A DNA stretch of 64,000 nucleotides, from the NCBI GenBank assembly GCA_038234785.1, contig JBBQTC010000006.1, positions 1 through 64,000 on the forward strand, in the 5' to 3' direction. Positions 33,739 to 42,943 of the stretch are shown here, one piece after another (the stretch's first letter is position 1; each line of letters starts with the position of its first letter). The notes under the pieces are model-generated. The model did not search any database. It saw only the letters and a list, made by a program, of their open reading frames with translations, and was not told the DNA's origin. The position numbers and the translations under genes were made by a program. The DNA comes from UBA668 sp038234785 (GTDB taxonomy: Bacteria; Actinomycetota; Acidimicrobiia; Acidimicrobiales; Ilumatobacteraceae).

Positions 33739-35696
33739 TCGGCAAGCGCGGGATGATCGCGGTACTGGTCGAGTGATTCGGGGTTGGCCAACGCCTCGGT
33801 GTTGCGCACCTCCCGTCCGTTGACGACATCGGCGACGGCGAGCTCGCTGATCTTGTTGCTCCGCGTACGCGGCACGTCGGTCACCTGCGCGATGCGGGCA
33901 GGCACGTGGCGCGGCGACGCATTCGTGCGCAGCACCCGACGGATGGTCGCCTGCAACTCCTCAGTGAGGGTGACACCGTCGGCGAGTCGCACGAACAGCA
34001 CGATGCGGGTGTCGTTGTCGAACTCCTGCCCCACGGCGACCGCCTCCACGATGCCCGGCAGATGCTCGACCTGCGCGTAGATCTCCGCTGTGCCGATGCG
34101 AACTCCGCCCGCGTTGAGGGTGGCGTCGCTGCGACCGTGGATCACCACCCCACCATGATCGGTCCACGAGGCGAAGTCGCCGTGCGCCCAGACACCGGGG
34201 AAGCGATCGAAGTAGGCGGCGTGGAACTTGCTGCCGTCGAGGTCGCCCCAGAACCCCACTGGCACACTCGGGAACGGCGCGGTGCAGACGAGTTCGCCCT
34301 TGACACCGGGTTCGGTGACCGGTGATCCGTCGACGTCGAACACCTCGACGGCCATTCCCAACGCCGGACCCTGGATCTCGCCCGCGTACACGGGACGGGT
34401 GGGGTCGCCGCCGACGAAACAACCGCACAGGTCGGTCCCACCGCTGATCGACGACAGGTGAAGATCGGACTTCAGGGCGTCGTACACCCAGCGGAAGCTC
34501 TCGTCGCTGAGGGGCGAGCCGGTACTGCAGACCGTTCGCAGCGCGGACAGGTCGTGGGCGTCGATCGGCCGCACGCCGGCCTTGTTCACGGAGTCGACGT
34601 ACTTCGCCGAGACACCCATCAGCGTGAGTCGCTCGGACTGGGCGACGTCGAACAGAACGGTCGGCGAGGGGTGGAACGGATTGCCGTCGAACAACACGAT
34701 CGTGGCGCCACTGGCCAGCACCGACACCAGCCAGTTCCACATCATCCACCCGCAGGTGGTGAAGTACATCACCCGGTCACCGACACGGATGTCGCAGTGG
34801 AGTTGGTGCTCCTTGAGGTGCATCAGGAGCACACCCAGCGCGCGGTGGGTGATGCACTTCGGCTTCCCGGTGGTGCCCGACGAATAGAGGATGTACACGG
34901 GGTGGTCGCCGGGCAATCGGAGGAACTCGAGCGGCACGCCACGGTTGGGCTCGAGGTAGTCGCCCCACACGACTGCGTCGGGAATCCCGACGATCGACGG
35001 CGCGTGCGAGAGCACGCCGACCACCACCACTCGACGGACCGACGGAAGTTGCGACGCGGCGTCGGCGATCCGGTCGAGGCAACTGAACTCCTTGCCGCCG
35101 TAGCGGTACCCGTCGGCGGCCACGAGCACGGTGGGTCGGGTCTGCCCGAAACGGTCGACGACGCCGGCGACGCCGAAGTCGCTGGAGGTGGACGTGAACG
35201 TCGCGCCGATCGCGTTGGCAGCGAGAAAGGTGATGATCGTCTCGGCGACGTGCGGCATGTACGCGGCGACGCGGTCGCCCGGTTGTACGCCGTCGGCTGC
35301 CAACGCGGCCGCCAGCGCGGCCACCTCGGCCCGCAACTGCGCCCACGTGTAACTGCGGTGGTCGCCGTGCTCGGTGATGGCCACGATCGCTTCGGTGGCG
35401 GCGCCGGGTCGATCGGCGAGCGCATTCTCCGCGTAGCTGACCGACGAGTTCGGGAAGAACCGTGCTCCGCGGACCGAACCGTCGCCCGGGTCGAACGCGA
35501 TGTCGCCGGGGTCACCGATCACCCCGGTGTCGTCCCACAGTCGCCGCCAGAACTCACCCGGATCTCGCACCGACCAGTCGTGGAGGGTGGCCGGGTCCAC
35601 GACCTCGGGGTGGTCGAGCGCCACCCGGTCCAGGAACTGCCACATGTGCGTCGAGGCGATGCGCTCGGCGCTCGGTTGCCACAGCGGCGTCGACAC
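33735..35696 (-). CDS. Acetoacetyl-CoA synthetase
   Basis: This 653-residue adenylate-forming enzyme starts at GTG 35696. STPLWQPSAERIASTHMWQF and the FFPNSSVSYAENAL segment are typical of acetoacetate-CoA ligases. The AMP-binding loop YILYSSGTTGKPKCI, the SGGTDLCGCFVGGDP segment and the C-terminal hinge with RTRSNKISELAV complete it. It activates acetoacetate to acetoacetyl-CoA. The gene follows the HMG-CoA lyase gene by two bases; the lyase makes acetoacetate, so the pair would recycle that product. Confidence 0.92.
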   Translation of the reverse strand: MSTPLWQPSAERIASTHMWQFLDRVALDHPEVVDPATLHDWSVRDPGEFWRRLWDDTGVIGDPGDIAFDPGDGSVRGARFFPNSSVSYAENALADRPGAATEAIVAITEHGDHRSYTWAQLRAEVAALAAALAADGVQPGDRVAAYMPHVAETIITFLAANAIGATFTSTSSDFGVAGVVDRFGQTRPTVLVAADGYRYGGKEFSCLDRIADAASQLPSVRRVVVVGVLSHAPSIVGIPDAVVWGDYLEPNRGVPLEFLRLPGDHPVYILYSSGTTGKPKCITHRALGVLLMHLKEHQLHCDIRVGDRVMYFTTCGWMMWNWLVSVLASGATIVLFDGNPFHPSPTVLFDVAQSERLTLMGVSAKYVDSVNKAGVRPIDAHDLSALRTVCSTGSPLSDESFRWVYDALKSDLHLSSISGGTDLCGCFVGGDPTRPVYAGEIQGPALGMAVEVFDVDGSPVTEPGVKGELVCTAPFPSVPVGFWGDLDGSKFHAAYFDRFPGVWAHGDFASWTDHGGVVIHGRSDATLNAGGVRIGTAEIYAQVEHLPGIVEAVAVGQEFDNDTRIVLFVRLADGVTLTEELQATIRRVLRTNASPRHVPARIAQVTDVPRTRSNKISELAVADVVNGREVRNTEALANPESLDQYRDHPALAD

Positions 35697-35698
35697 AG

Positions 35699-36604
35699 TC
35701 AGCTCACCTCCGCACGGCGAGTCCGCGGACCTGCATGCGCGACCCTGCTGGGGACGGGGTGGCCGACGAATCCCTCCACGAGCAGCGCCGCCTCGATGAG
35801 CGCCTCGACCCCCAACCCCCCGGTGCTGATCCCGAGGTCGTCGCAGAGGGCGACGACTTCCTCGGTGGCCACGTTGCCGGCCGCGCCGGCGGCGAACGGC
35901 GACCCGCCGAGCCCGCCGACGGACGTGTCGAATCGGCGGACGCCGGCCTGCAGGCCGGCGTACAGGTTGAGCAGTCCGGTGCCGCGGGTCTCGTGCAGAT
36001 GCAGACCGACATCGGTGCCGGTGACACTGAGCACCTCGTCGATGCGCCGTGGCGTGGCCATTCCCGTGGTGTCGGCGAGCGTGATGGCCGAGGCTCCCGC
36101 GGCGCGGAGTCGCTCGGCGAGGAGCGCGACCGACGAGGGCGCGATCTCGCCCTCGTACGGCGAACCGAAGGCGCATGAAATGACGGCATCGACGCCGACG
36201 CCGGCGGCCCGAGCGACGACGCAGATCTGCGCGATCTGTTCGACCGACTCGTCGATGGTCATGTGCACGTTGCGCTGGTTGTAGGTGGCCGACGCGCTGA
36301 TCGTGACGGTGAGCTCGTCGACGCCTGCGGCGAGCGCCATCTCGGCGCCTCGCAGGTTGGGCACGAGCGCGGCGCGCACGACACCGTCGGGCATTCCGAC
36401 CGCCTCGACCACGTCGGCAGCACCGGCCATCGCCGGGACCGCGGTCGGGCTGACGAACGCCGCGACCTCGAGGTGGGTCACGCCTGCGACCAGCAGCGCA
36501 TCGATGAGGTCGACCCGTTGGTCGACGGTGAGCGGAGCCTCACCCTGCAGGCCGTCGCGGGCCCCCACCTCGCGGATGGTGATGCGATCGGGCAGGGAGC
36601 TCAC
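35699..36604 (-). CDS. Hydroxymethylglutaryl-CoA lyase
   Basis: This 301-residue DRE-TIM metallolyase has REVGARDGLQGEAPLTVDQR (the RDGLQ motif with the metal-binding Asp), HLEVAAFVSP, AFGSPYEG, the DTTGMATPRR segment and LHLHETRGTG (metal His residues). It lacks the usual Cys-loop GCPYAxGASGN; the corresponding GGLGGSPFAAGAAGNVATEE has Ser in place of the first Cys. It splits HMG-CoA to acetyl-CoA and acetoacetate, the last step of leucine breakdown. GTG 36604 is the start. It is divergent from the SDR gene. Confidence 0.88.
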   Translation of the reverse strand: MSSLPDRITIREVGARDGLQGEAPLTVDQRVDLIDALLVAGVTHLEVAAFVSPTAVPAMAGAADVVEAVGMPDGVVRAALVPNLRGAEMALAAGVDELTVTISASATYNQRNVHMTIDESVEQIAQICVVARAAGVGVDAVISCAFGSPYEGEIAPSSVALLAERLRAAGASAITLADTTGMATPRRIDEVLSVTGTDVGLHLHETRGTGLLNLYAGLQAGVRRFDTSVGGLGGSPFAAGAAGNVATEEVVALCDDLGISTGGLGVEALIEAALLVEGFVGHPVPSRVAHAGPRTRRAEVS

Positions 36605-36663
36605 GGCCCCGACGCTAGCCATGCCCGCTCGCCGGGGCGACCACCGGCGGATACCGTGCGGAC

Positions 36664-37404
36664 ATGGAACTCGGACTTCGTGGACGAAGAGCACTGGTCA
36701 CCGGCGCATCCAGCGGGTTGGGGTTGGGTGCGGCCAGAGCGCTCGCCGCGGAAGGCGCCGACGTGGTGCTCGTCGCCCGTTCGCGCGAGAAGCTGGCCGC
36801 CGCGCAGGCCTCTGTGCCTCGCTCGCAGACGCTCGTCGCCGACGTCAGCGACACCGACCAGGTGGCCGACATGGTCGCTCGCGCCACGGAGCTCCTCGGC
36901 GGCATCGACATCCTCATCGCCAACGCGGGCGGGCCGCCTGCCGGCAACTTCGAGAGCACCGACCTCGATGCGTACCTGCCCGCGCTGCACCTCAACCTGC
37001 TGTCCACCGTGGCGATGTGCAAGGCCGCCGTGCCGCCGACGTGCGAAAGGGGCTGGGGTCGAGTGGTCGCCATCACGTCGGTGTCGGTGCGCCAGCCGAT
37101 CGCACAACTGATCCTCTCCAACACCGCGCGGGCCGGCCTGACAGGCTTCTTGAAGACGCTCGCGCTCGAGGTCGCAGCGCAGGGTGTCACGGTGAACTCG
37201 CTGCAGCCCGGTCTGCACCGCACCGAACGTTCGGTTGGGCTGTACGCGAACCCTGAGGCGGTCGCCCAAGGCATTCCCGCCAAGAAGCTCGGCGACCCCG
37301 ACGACTTCGGCCGCATCGCCGCGTTCCTGTGCAGTGACGCCGCGCAGTTCATCACCGGCTCGGCGATCCCCGTCGACGGTGGTGCATACCAGGGCCTGCA
37401 GTAG
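36664..37404 (+). CDS. SDR-family protein with substituted active site
   Basis: This 246-residue short-chain dehydrogenase-like protein keeps the NAD(P) motif TGASSGLGLG and the NAGG segment. In the catalytic stretch, ITSVSVRQPIAQLILSNTAR, the positions of the usual Tyr and Lys of YxxxK are Ser and Arg, while the Ser of the triad is kept. The rest of the fold, including the ITGSAIPVDGGAYQGLQ C-terminus, is intact. I recall a conserved FabG-like subgroup with the same change, so it is unlikely to be a decayed gene; its reaction is unknown. It starts 59 bases from the divergent HMG-CoA lyase. Confidence 0.8.
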   Translation: MELGLRGRRALVTGASSGLGLGAARALAAEGADVVLVARSREKLAAAQASVPRSQTLVADVSDTDQVADMVARATELLGGIDILIANAGGPPAGNFESTDLDAYLPALHLNLLSTVAMCKAAVPPTCERGWGRVVAITSVSVRQPIAQLILSNTARAGLTGFLKTLALEVAAQGVTVNSLQPGLHRTERSVGLYANPEAVAQGIPAKKLGDPDDFGRIAAFLCSDAAQFITGSAIPVDGGAYQGLQ

Positions 37405-37410
37405 CGACGG

Positions 37411-37971
37411 CTATCCGGTGCCCACCGCGTGCAGCGCGGCCAGCGCCATCTCGTGCAGCAGTGGCGCGAGCGTGCGCCGGTTCACCTTGCCGACGTAGGG
37501 CGTCGAGTTGATCAGCCCGATCGCCGCCTGTACCGCCGCAACCAGTCGGGCGCGCCCGGCGCGCGGGTACCGCCGTCGCATCACGTCGACCCATACGTCG
37601 ACGTACTGGCGCTGGAGCAGACGCACCCGGTGCGCCTGCTCGGTGTCGAGATGATGCAACTCGCGCGCGTGAACGACGATGAGGTCGGGGTGATCGAGCG
37701 CGAACGACACCTGCTCGTGCACCAACGCAACGAGTGCGGCGTCTGCTCCGGCGGCCCCGTCGACGCAGGCTCGGCCACCCTCCAGGAGTCGCTCGCTGAC
37801 GTCGGTCAGCATGGCCGCCAGGAGCGCCTGCTTCCCGGCGAAGTGCCAGTAGATGGCCGGTCCGCTGACGCCGACGGCCGCACCGATCTCGTCGATGCCG
37901 GTCGCCCCGTACCCGCGCTCCGCGAAGAGTCGGGCCGCCGCATTCAGGATCTGGTCGGGGCGTGAGGGCAC
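37411..37971 (-). CDS. TetR-family transcriptional regulator
   Basis: This 186-residue protein begins at GTG 37971. The TetR helix-turn-helix covers about residues 6-50 (ILNAAARLFAERGYGATGID, then IGAAVGVSGPAIYWHFAGK). The C-terminal ligand-binding half, with a conserved Leu/His-rich HHLDTEQAHRVRLLQRQYVD, resembles regulators of fatty-acid and acyl-CoA catabolism in actinobacteria (KstR2/FadR-like style). It follows the DUF2207 gene by 4 bases. The TetR-type operator pair at 39763-39804, upstream of the DUF2207 and acyl-CoA dehydrogenase genes, is its likely target. Confidence 0.85.
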   Translation of the reverse strand: MPSRPDQILNAAARLFAERGYGATGIDEIGAAVGVSGPAIYWHFAGKQALLAAMLTDVSERLLEGGRACVDGAAGADAALVALVHEQVSFALDHPDLIVVHARELHHLDTEQAHRVRLLQRQYVDVWVDVMRRRYPRAGRARLVAAVQAAIGLINSTPYVGKVNRRTLAPLLHEMALAALHAVGTG

Positions 37972-37975
37972 CGGC

Positions 37976-39718
37976 TCACCAGCTGCCCGAGCTGCCACCG
38001 CCACCACCGCCGCCCACGCTGCCGCCGGAGAAGCCGCCACCGAATCCGCCGCCACCCGACCCGCTCGACTGTGGCGGTGTGCGGGTGGAGTTCCACAGGC
38101 CGGCGTTGGCGTAGAGCAACAGCGGAGTGGTGCTGGCGAACGCGTCGGCCGGGGGAACCGCGCTCGCGGACACTGCCCGACCCCACGCATCGGCCGCACC
38201 GAGGGCGACCGCCCACGCCGAGTACTCGCGCAGCAGACCATGACTCCACGCCCAGTCGACGTGCGTGCCCTCGCTGGCCTCGAGGAACCTCCGGAACGAC
38301 TCGGCGCGCAGGGCCATGGCGCTACCGATCGCACTTCGCACCGGCAGCAGTCCGCGATAGGCGGCGCCGGCCACGACGGCCGGAATGGCGATCCCGAACG
38401 CCAGCGCGATCGGCCACGAGTGCAGCCAGCCGCGCCAGATGCCGATTCCCACCACGACCGCGAGCACCACGACCGTGATCCCGACCACGGGTGGGAACTG
38501 CGCGATGGTGCCCGGCGGGAACTTCTTCCACCACGCCGATTCGGCGGCCATCACCTTCTGCTCCGCCTCGATCTCCTTCCACAGCGTCGACAGACGCGGC
38601 TGATAGGTGCCCAGCGCGAGCTCGGCTTCACCGTCGAAGAGGGTCTCGAAGCGTTGCCGGGTGATCGGGGGCGCCTCGGCGAGGTGAGGGCCGGGAACGA
38701 GCACCTGAGAGGACTTCTCGCCACGCAACTCGACGACCTGCTGGGCGATCTGATCGGAGAACCATGCCGAGACGGTGCCGCTGCTGATCGCCTCGTCGAG
38801 CAACAGCGCCCCCTGCCACGGACGGATCCCACGCGGGGGCTCGAATTCGGTGGTGGCCATCGCGGCCAGTGCCTTGTCGGTGACCAGACGTGTCGGCCCG
38901 GTGTCGCCACCTGCGTAGGCAGCATCGGCCGGCCCGACCCCGCTGACCTCGTTGCGCCCGAGTCGACGGGCGAGCGCGTACCCGCCCACACCTGCGGCCA
39001 GTCCGAGTCCGCCCACGCCGAGCGCCAGCGGCACCGGGTTCGACTGGCGTCGCGGTGGGACCGCCGGCACCGGCACATCGGCCGGGGTGGACAGCTGGGC
39101 GATGGTGCCGCCGACGGTGACACCGTCGGCGGCCTTCAGCGGCTCGAACACGACCCGGTACACGTCACCGTCGCGCACGAGATCGCATCCGCCGCTCGTG
39201 CCCCGTGCGCCGACGTTGCACAGCGGGTCGGTGAGATCGAAGCCCGCCAGCACGACTTCGAACCGACCGGTCTCGAACTCCTCACCGGCATCGATGATGT
39301 CGAGCGCGAGCTGCCCGGTCGAGAGCCGGGCCTCGGGAAGTGTGTAGGTGAGGACGTAGCGATGCTGACCGTCGATCGTGGTGCCCGGATCACCGATGCG
39401 GATGCGCGTCTGGTTGCCCTCGTTGCTCACCGACACCGCGTCGGGGGCATCGGGTGACGACGCGGTCACGTCGGTCGGGACCCCGAAGTCGTTGCGGATC
39501 ACTCGCTCGTACCCATGCTTGGAGTTGTTCCCAAAGTCCTGGTCGACCACTTCACGGATGCGGACGCCATCGCCTTCCGGCGTGACCAGGACCTGCTTGG
39601 CGTCGAAGCGCTCGTCGTGGACCCCGCCCCCGAGCACGCCTGCCAGCACCAGCACCGGCCCGACGAGCATCGCCCCACCCACGGCGAGATGGCGGACGGT
39701 GGTCACGGGGTTCAGCAC
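37976..39718 (-). CDS. DUF2207-type membrane protein
   Basis: A 580-residue protein with an N-terminal hydrophobic segment, an extracytoplasmic beta domain (about 30-230), further spans near 235-260 and a pair near 400-440, and an extremely Gly-rich C-terminus (GGGGFGGGFSGGSVGGG, then GSSGSW). This layout is that of DUF2207 predicted membrane proteins, whose function is unknown. It is upstream of and close to the tetR gene on the same strand, and divergent from the acyl-CoA dehydrogenase gene across the double operator. Confidence 0.8.
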   Translation of the reverse strand: MLNPVTTVRHLAVGGAMLVGPVLVLAGVLGGGVHDERFDAKQVLVTPEGDGVRIREVVDQDFGNNSKHGYERVIRNDFGVPTDVTASSPDAPDAVSVSNEGNQTRIRIGDPGTTIDGQHRYVLTYTLPEARLSTGQLALDIIDAGEEFETGRFEVVLAGFDLTDPLCNVGARGTSGGCDLVRDGDVYRVVFEPLKAADGVTVGGTIAQLSTPADVPVPAVPPRRQSNPVPLALGVGGLGLAAGVGGYALARRLGRNEVSGVGPADAAYAGGDTGPTRLVTDKALAAMATTEFEPPRGIRPWQGALLLDEAISSGTVSAWFSDQIAQQVVELRGEKSSQVLVPGPHLAEAPPITRQRFETLFDGEAELALGTYQPRLSTLWKEIEAEQKVMAAESAWWKKFPPGTIAQFPPVVGITVVVLAVVVGIGIWRGWLHSWPIALAFGIAIPAVVAGAAYRGLLPVRSAIGSAMALRAESFRRFLEASEGTHVDWAWSHGLLREYSAWAVALGAADAWGRAVSASAVPPADAFASTTPLLLYANAGLWNSTRTPPQSSGSGGGGFGGGFSGGSVGGGGGGGSSGSW

Positions 39719-39762
39719 GAACCGAACGGTACCGCAGGCGGCCCGAACAACCCCTCACCCCC

Positions 39763-39804
39763 TAACGATCGTTCAATGATCCGTGGTACGTTGAACGCTC
39801 GTTA
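39763..39804. promoter_or_regulatory. Double TetR-type operator between DUF2207/tetR and acyl-CoA dehydrogenase
   Basis: TAACGATCGTTCAA at 39763-39776 and TTGAACGCTCGTTA at 39791-39804 are inverted copies differing at one base. Each also contains its own short palindrome (AACGATCGTT, and the weaker AACGCTCGTT). Such AACG..CGTT sites are typical of TetR repressors of fatty-acid degradation genes. The pair lies 18 bases before the acyl-CoA dehydrogenase start and 44 bases from the divergent DUF2207-tetR start, fitting control of both units by the encoded TetR protein. Confidence 0.75.
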
Positions 39805-39822
39805 AGGAACCAGGGGGCGACC

Positions 39823-40968
39823 ATGATCGACTTCAGCGACGAGCACGATGCCTTCCGGACGGTGGTGCGCGACTTCGCCCGTCGCGAACTGGCCCCCAGG
39901 GTCGACGAGTGGGAGCTCGCAGGACACTTGCCGCTCGATGCGGTCGGGGCGATGGCCGATCTCGGTCTGTTCGGCATCGTCTTTCCCGAGGAGTGGGGCG
40001 GCAGCGGCGGCGACTTCACCTCGCTGTGCATCGCCATCGAAGAACTCGGCCAGGTGAGCCAGAGCCTCGGCATCACCCTCTCCGCCGGGGTGGGTCTCGG
40101 GACAAATCCGATCCACTCGTTCGGCTCACCCGATCAGAAGTCGCAGTGGTTGCCCGATCTGGTGGCCGGGCGCCGGCTCGGCGCCTTCGGGCTCACCGAG
40201 CCCGACGCCGGCAGCGACGCCGGAGCCACCCGCACCAGCGCCGTGCTCGACACGACGACCGGCGAGTGGGTGCTCAACGGCAGCAAGGCGTTCATCACCA
40301 ACTGCGGCACCACCATCACGTCGCTGGTCACGGTCACCGCTCGCACCGGCGTCGGCGAGATCTCGTCGTTCATCGTCCCCGCCGGCACGCCCGGCATGAT
40401 CATCGAACCGGCCTACCGCAAGCTCGGCTGGCACGCCAGCGACACCCACGGCATCACGCTCGACGACTGCCGGGTACCCGCAGATCACATGCTCGGCGCG
40501 CAGGGCAGCGGGCTGCGCAACTTCCTCACCATCCTCGACGACGGACGCATCGCGATCAGCGCACTCGCCGTCGGCTGCGCGCAGGCCTGCCTCGACCTCG
40601 CGGTCGACCATGCCAAGGAGCGTCATGCGTTCGGCGGTCCGATCGGGCGGTTCCAGGGCCTGGCGTTCCAACTGGCCGATCTCGCCGTCGCCGTCGAGAA
40701 CAGCCGCAACCTCACCTACGGTGCCGCACTGCTGAAGGACCGAGGCAAGCCGTTCCGCCAGGCCGCGTCCATGGCCAAGCTCTACAGCACCGAGACCGCC
40801 GTGACCGCGACTCGGGTGGCGACGCAGGTGTTCGGCGGGATGGGCTTCATGGAGGAGTCGCCCGTGGCCCGTTTCTACCGCGACGCCAAGATCCTCGAGA
40901 TCGGTGAAGGGACGAGCGAGATCCAACGGCTGGTCATCTCTCGTGGCCTCGGGCTGCCAGTGGGATGA
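39823..40968 (+). CDS. Acyl-CoA dehydrogenase
   Basis: This 381-residue flavoprotein has the family motifs GAFGLTEPDAGSDAGA and WVLNGSKAFITNCG (FAD and substrate loop), RHAFGGPIGRFQGLAFQLAD, QVFGGMGFMEE and the C-terminal GEGTSEIQRLVISR. The Glu of EGTSEIQ is the expected catalytic base. It oxidises an acyl-CoA to the 2-enoyl-CoA. With the carboxylase beta subunit 7 bases downstream and the HMG-CoA lyase nearby, isovaleryl-CoA is a reasonable substrate; butyryl-type substrates are not excluded. A strong AAGGAACCAGGGGG precedes ATG 39823. Confidence 0.92.
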   Translation: MIDFSDEHDAFRTVVRDFARRELAPRVDEWELAGHLPLDAVGAMADLGLFGIVFPEEWGGSGGDFTSLCIAIEELGQVSQSLGITLSAGVGLGTNPIHSFGSPDQKSQWLPDLVAGRRLGAFGLTEPDAGSDAGATRTSAVLDTTTGEWVLNGSKAFITNCGTTITSLVTVTARTGVGEISSFIVPAGTPGMIIEPAYRKLGWHASDTHGITLDDCRVPADHMLGAQGSGLRNFLTILDDGRIAISALAVGCAQACLDLAVDHAKERHAFGGPIGRFQGLAFQLADLAVAVENSRNLTYGAALLKDRGKPFRQAASMAKLYSTETAVTATRVATQVFGGMGFMEESPVARFYRDAKILEIGEGTSEIQRLVISRGLGLPVG

Positions 40969-40975
40969 TGCACCA

Positions 40976-42502
40976 GTGACCGAACACGACGACCTCATCG
41001 CCCGTACCGACCGGGCGCTGGCGGGAAACCTCCACCGCGAGGCCGAGAAGCTCGCCCGACAGGGGAAGCTCTTCGTGCGCGATCGCCTGGCATTGCTGTT
41101 CGACGAGGGCTCGTTCGTGGAGGACGGACTGCTGGCGAACACGATGGCCGCTGATCTCCCCGCCGACGGCGTGGTCACCGGGCAGGGCAGGGTCGACGGC
41201 CGACCCGCCCTCGTCGTCGCCAACGATCCCACCGTGAAGGCCGGGTCGTGGGGCGCGCGCACCGTCGAGAAGATCATCCGGGTCACCGAATACGCGCTGC
41301 GACACGAGCTCCCGATCTTCTGGTTCATCGACTCGGCAGGCGCTCGCATCACCGACCAGGTCGACCTCTTTCCCGGCCGGCGCGGCGCGGGACGGATCTT
41401 CAGCAACCAGGTGAAGCTCTCGGGGAAGGTGCCCCAGATCTGCTGCCTCTTCGGCCCATCGGCCGCAGGTGGCGCGTACATCCCGGCGTTCTGCGACGTG
41501 GTGATCATGGTCGAGGGCAATGCCTCGATGTACCTCGGGTCGCCGCGCATGGCCGAGGAGGTGATCGGCGAGAAGGTCACCCTGGAGGAGATGGGCGGAG
41601 CGCGCATGCACGCCACGGTCTCCGGCTGCGGCGACAACCTGGCCGTCGACGACGCCGACGCGATCGAGCAGGCACGTGAGCTGTTCCGTTACCTGCCCGA
41701 GCGCTGGCGCGACTGGCCGGCACCGATCGAGCCGGACGAGCCGTTGCGCACCCTCACCCGCGCCGAGCTGCCCGCCACCGAGGCGGCCGGGTACGACATG
41801 CACAAGGTGATCGAGTGCCTGATCGACGCCCATTCGTTCTTCGAGCTCAAGCCGCTGTTCGCGCCCGAGCTCACCACGGGCTTCGGGCGCCTCGACGGTC
41901 ATGTCATCGGCGTCGTGGCCAACAACCCGATGCACAAGGGCGGCGTCCTGTTCGGCGACTCGGCCGACAAGGCGGCACGGTTCGTGTGGATGTGCGACGC
42001 CTACAACATCCCGATCGTCTTCCTCGCCGACGTCCCGGGATTCATGATCGGCACCCAGGTCGAGCGAGCCGGCATCATCCGCCACGGGGCGAAGATGATC
42101 ACGGCCATCACCGAGGCCACCGTCCCCAAGATCTGTGTCGTCGTGCGCAAGGCCTACGGCGCAGGGCTGTACGCCATGGCCGGCCCGGCGTTCGACCCCA
42201 TCGCCACCATCGCCTTGCCGACGGCGAAGATCGCAGTGATGGGCCCGGAAGCGGCGGTGAACGCCGTGTACGCGAACAAGATCATGGCGATCGACGACCT
42301 CGAGGAGCGAGCGGCCTTTGTCGCGGAGCGACGTGAAGAGTACGAGGCCGACGTCGATCTCTACCGGTTGGCGAGCGAGTTGGTGATCGACGCCGTGGTG
42401 CCGTTCGAGGCGCTGCGGCGCGAACTCGTGGTGCGGTTCGCCACAGCGGATCCGGTCGACCGCACCGCGGTGGCCAAGCACCACGCGATCTACATGGGGT
42501 GA
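40976..42502 (+). CDS. Acyl-CoA carboxylase beta (carboxyltransferase) subunit
   Basis: This 508-residue protein starts at GTG 40976. It has two crotonase-like halves: LFVRDRLALLFDEGSFVE, FIDSAGARITDQ and GPSAAGGAYIPAFCDV in the first, GVLFGDSADKAARFVWMCDA and ICVVVRKAYGAGLYAMAGPA in the second. These give the two oxyanion holes of biotin-dependent carboxyltransferases. It moves the carboxyl group from biotin to an acyl-CoA. The layout suggests methylcrotonyl-CoA, but propionyl- or geranyl-CoA cannot be excluded. The biotin-carrying alpha subunit is not encoded in the window. Confidence 0.92.
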   Translation: MTEHDDLIARTDRALAGNLHREAEKLARQGKLFVRDRLALLFDEGSFVEDGLLANTMAADLPADGVVTGQGRVDGRPALVVANDPTVKAGSWGARTVEKIIRVTEYALRHELPIFWFIDSAGARITDQVDLFPGRRGAGRIFSNQVKLSGKVPQICCLFGPSAAGGAYIPAFCDVVIMVEGNASMYLGSPRMAEEVIGEKVTLEEMGGARMHATVSGCGDNLAVDDADAIEQARELFRYLPERWRDWPAPIEPDEPLRTLTRAELPATEAAGYDMHKVIECLIDAHSFFELKPLFAPELTTGFGRLDGHVIGVVANNPMHKGGVLFGDSADKAARFVWMCDAYNIPIVFLADVPGFMIGTQVERAGIIRHGAKMITAITEATVPKICVVVRKAYGAGLYAMAGPAFDPIATIALPTAKIAVMGPEAAVNAVYANKIMAIDDLEERAAFVAERREEYEADVDLYRLASELVIDAVVPFEALRRELVVRFATADPVDRTAVAKHHAIYMG

Positions 42503-42523
42503 CCTCATCCGAGATGTTGGGAA

Positions 42524-42541
42524 TATACCCCTAGGGGTATA
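42524..42541. promoter_or_regulatory. CsoR-type copper operator upstream of thioredoxin
   Basis: TATACCCCTAGGGGTATA is a perfect 18-base palindrome, matching the CsoR box consensus known from mycobacteria and other actinobacteria. It lies 55 bases before the thioredoxin ATG, where it would overlap the promoter and allow copper-induced derepression by the CsoR encoded at 47800. Confidence 0.85.
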
Positions 42542-42596
42542 GGTTGCATCTGTCCGACACGACCCACACCGGGTCCTGCGATCGAAGGAGCTTTCG

Positions 42597-42941
42597 ATGA
42601 CCTTGTTGCACGCAGACGATCAAGACACCTTCCAGACCGAGGTCCTCGAGTCCTCGGTCCCCGTGATGGTGGACTTCTGGGCCGCCTGGTGCGGCCCGTG
42701 TCGCGCCGTCGCCCCCGAAGTGGAGGCCCTCGCCGCCCAGTACGGCAGCGCCATCAAGGTCGTGAAGGTCGACGTCGACGCCAACCCGGCCGTCGCCGCC
42801 CGCTACGGCATCCGCGGCATCCCCACCATCGGCCTGTTCCAGGCCGGCGAACTCACCCAGCAGGTCGTCGGTGCCCGCCCTCGCCATGCCATCGAGAGCG
42901 AGCTGGGGTTGACCCGGTTCGCCCCCGAGGCCAAGGTCTGA
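42597..42941 (+). CDS. Thioredoxin
   Basis: This 114-residue protein has the WCGPC active site in VDFWAAWCGPCRAVAP (Cys32 region), the cis-Pro in GIRGIPTIGLF and the family length. It reduces disulfides in the cytosol. It starts the transcript behind the copper-responsive palindrome, preceded by GAAGGAG, and is followed 2 bases later by the DUF302 gene. A role in keeping protein thiols reduced during copper stress fits, by position. Confidence 0.92.
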   Translation: MTLLHADDQDTFQTEVLESSVPVMVDFWAAWCGPCRAVAPEVEALAAQYGSAIKVVKVDVDANPAVAARYGIRGIPTIGLFQAGELTQQVVGARPRHAIESELGLTRFAPEAKV

Positions 42942-42943
42942 GG

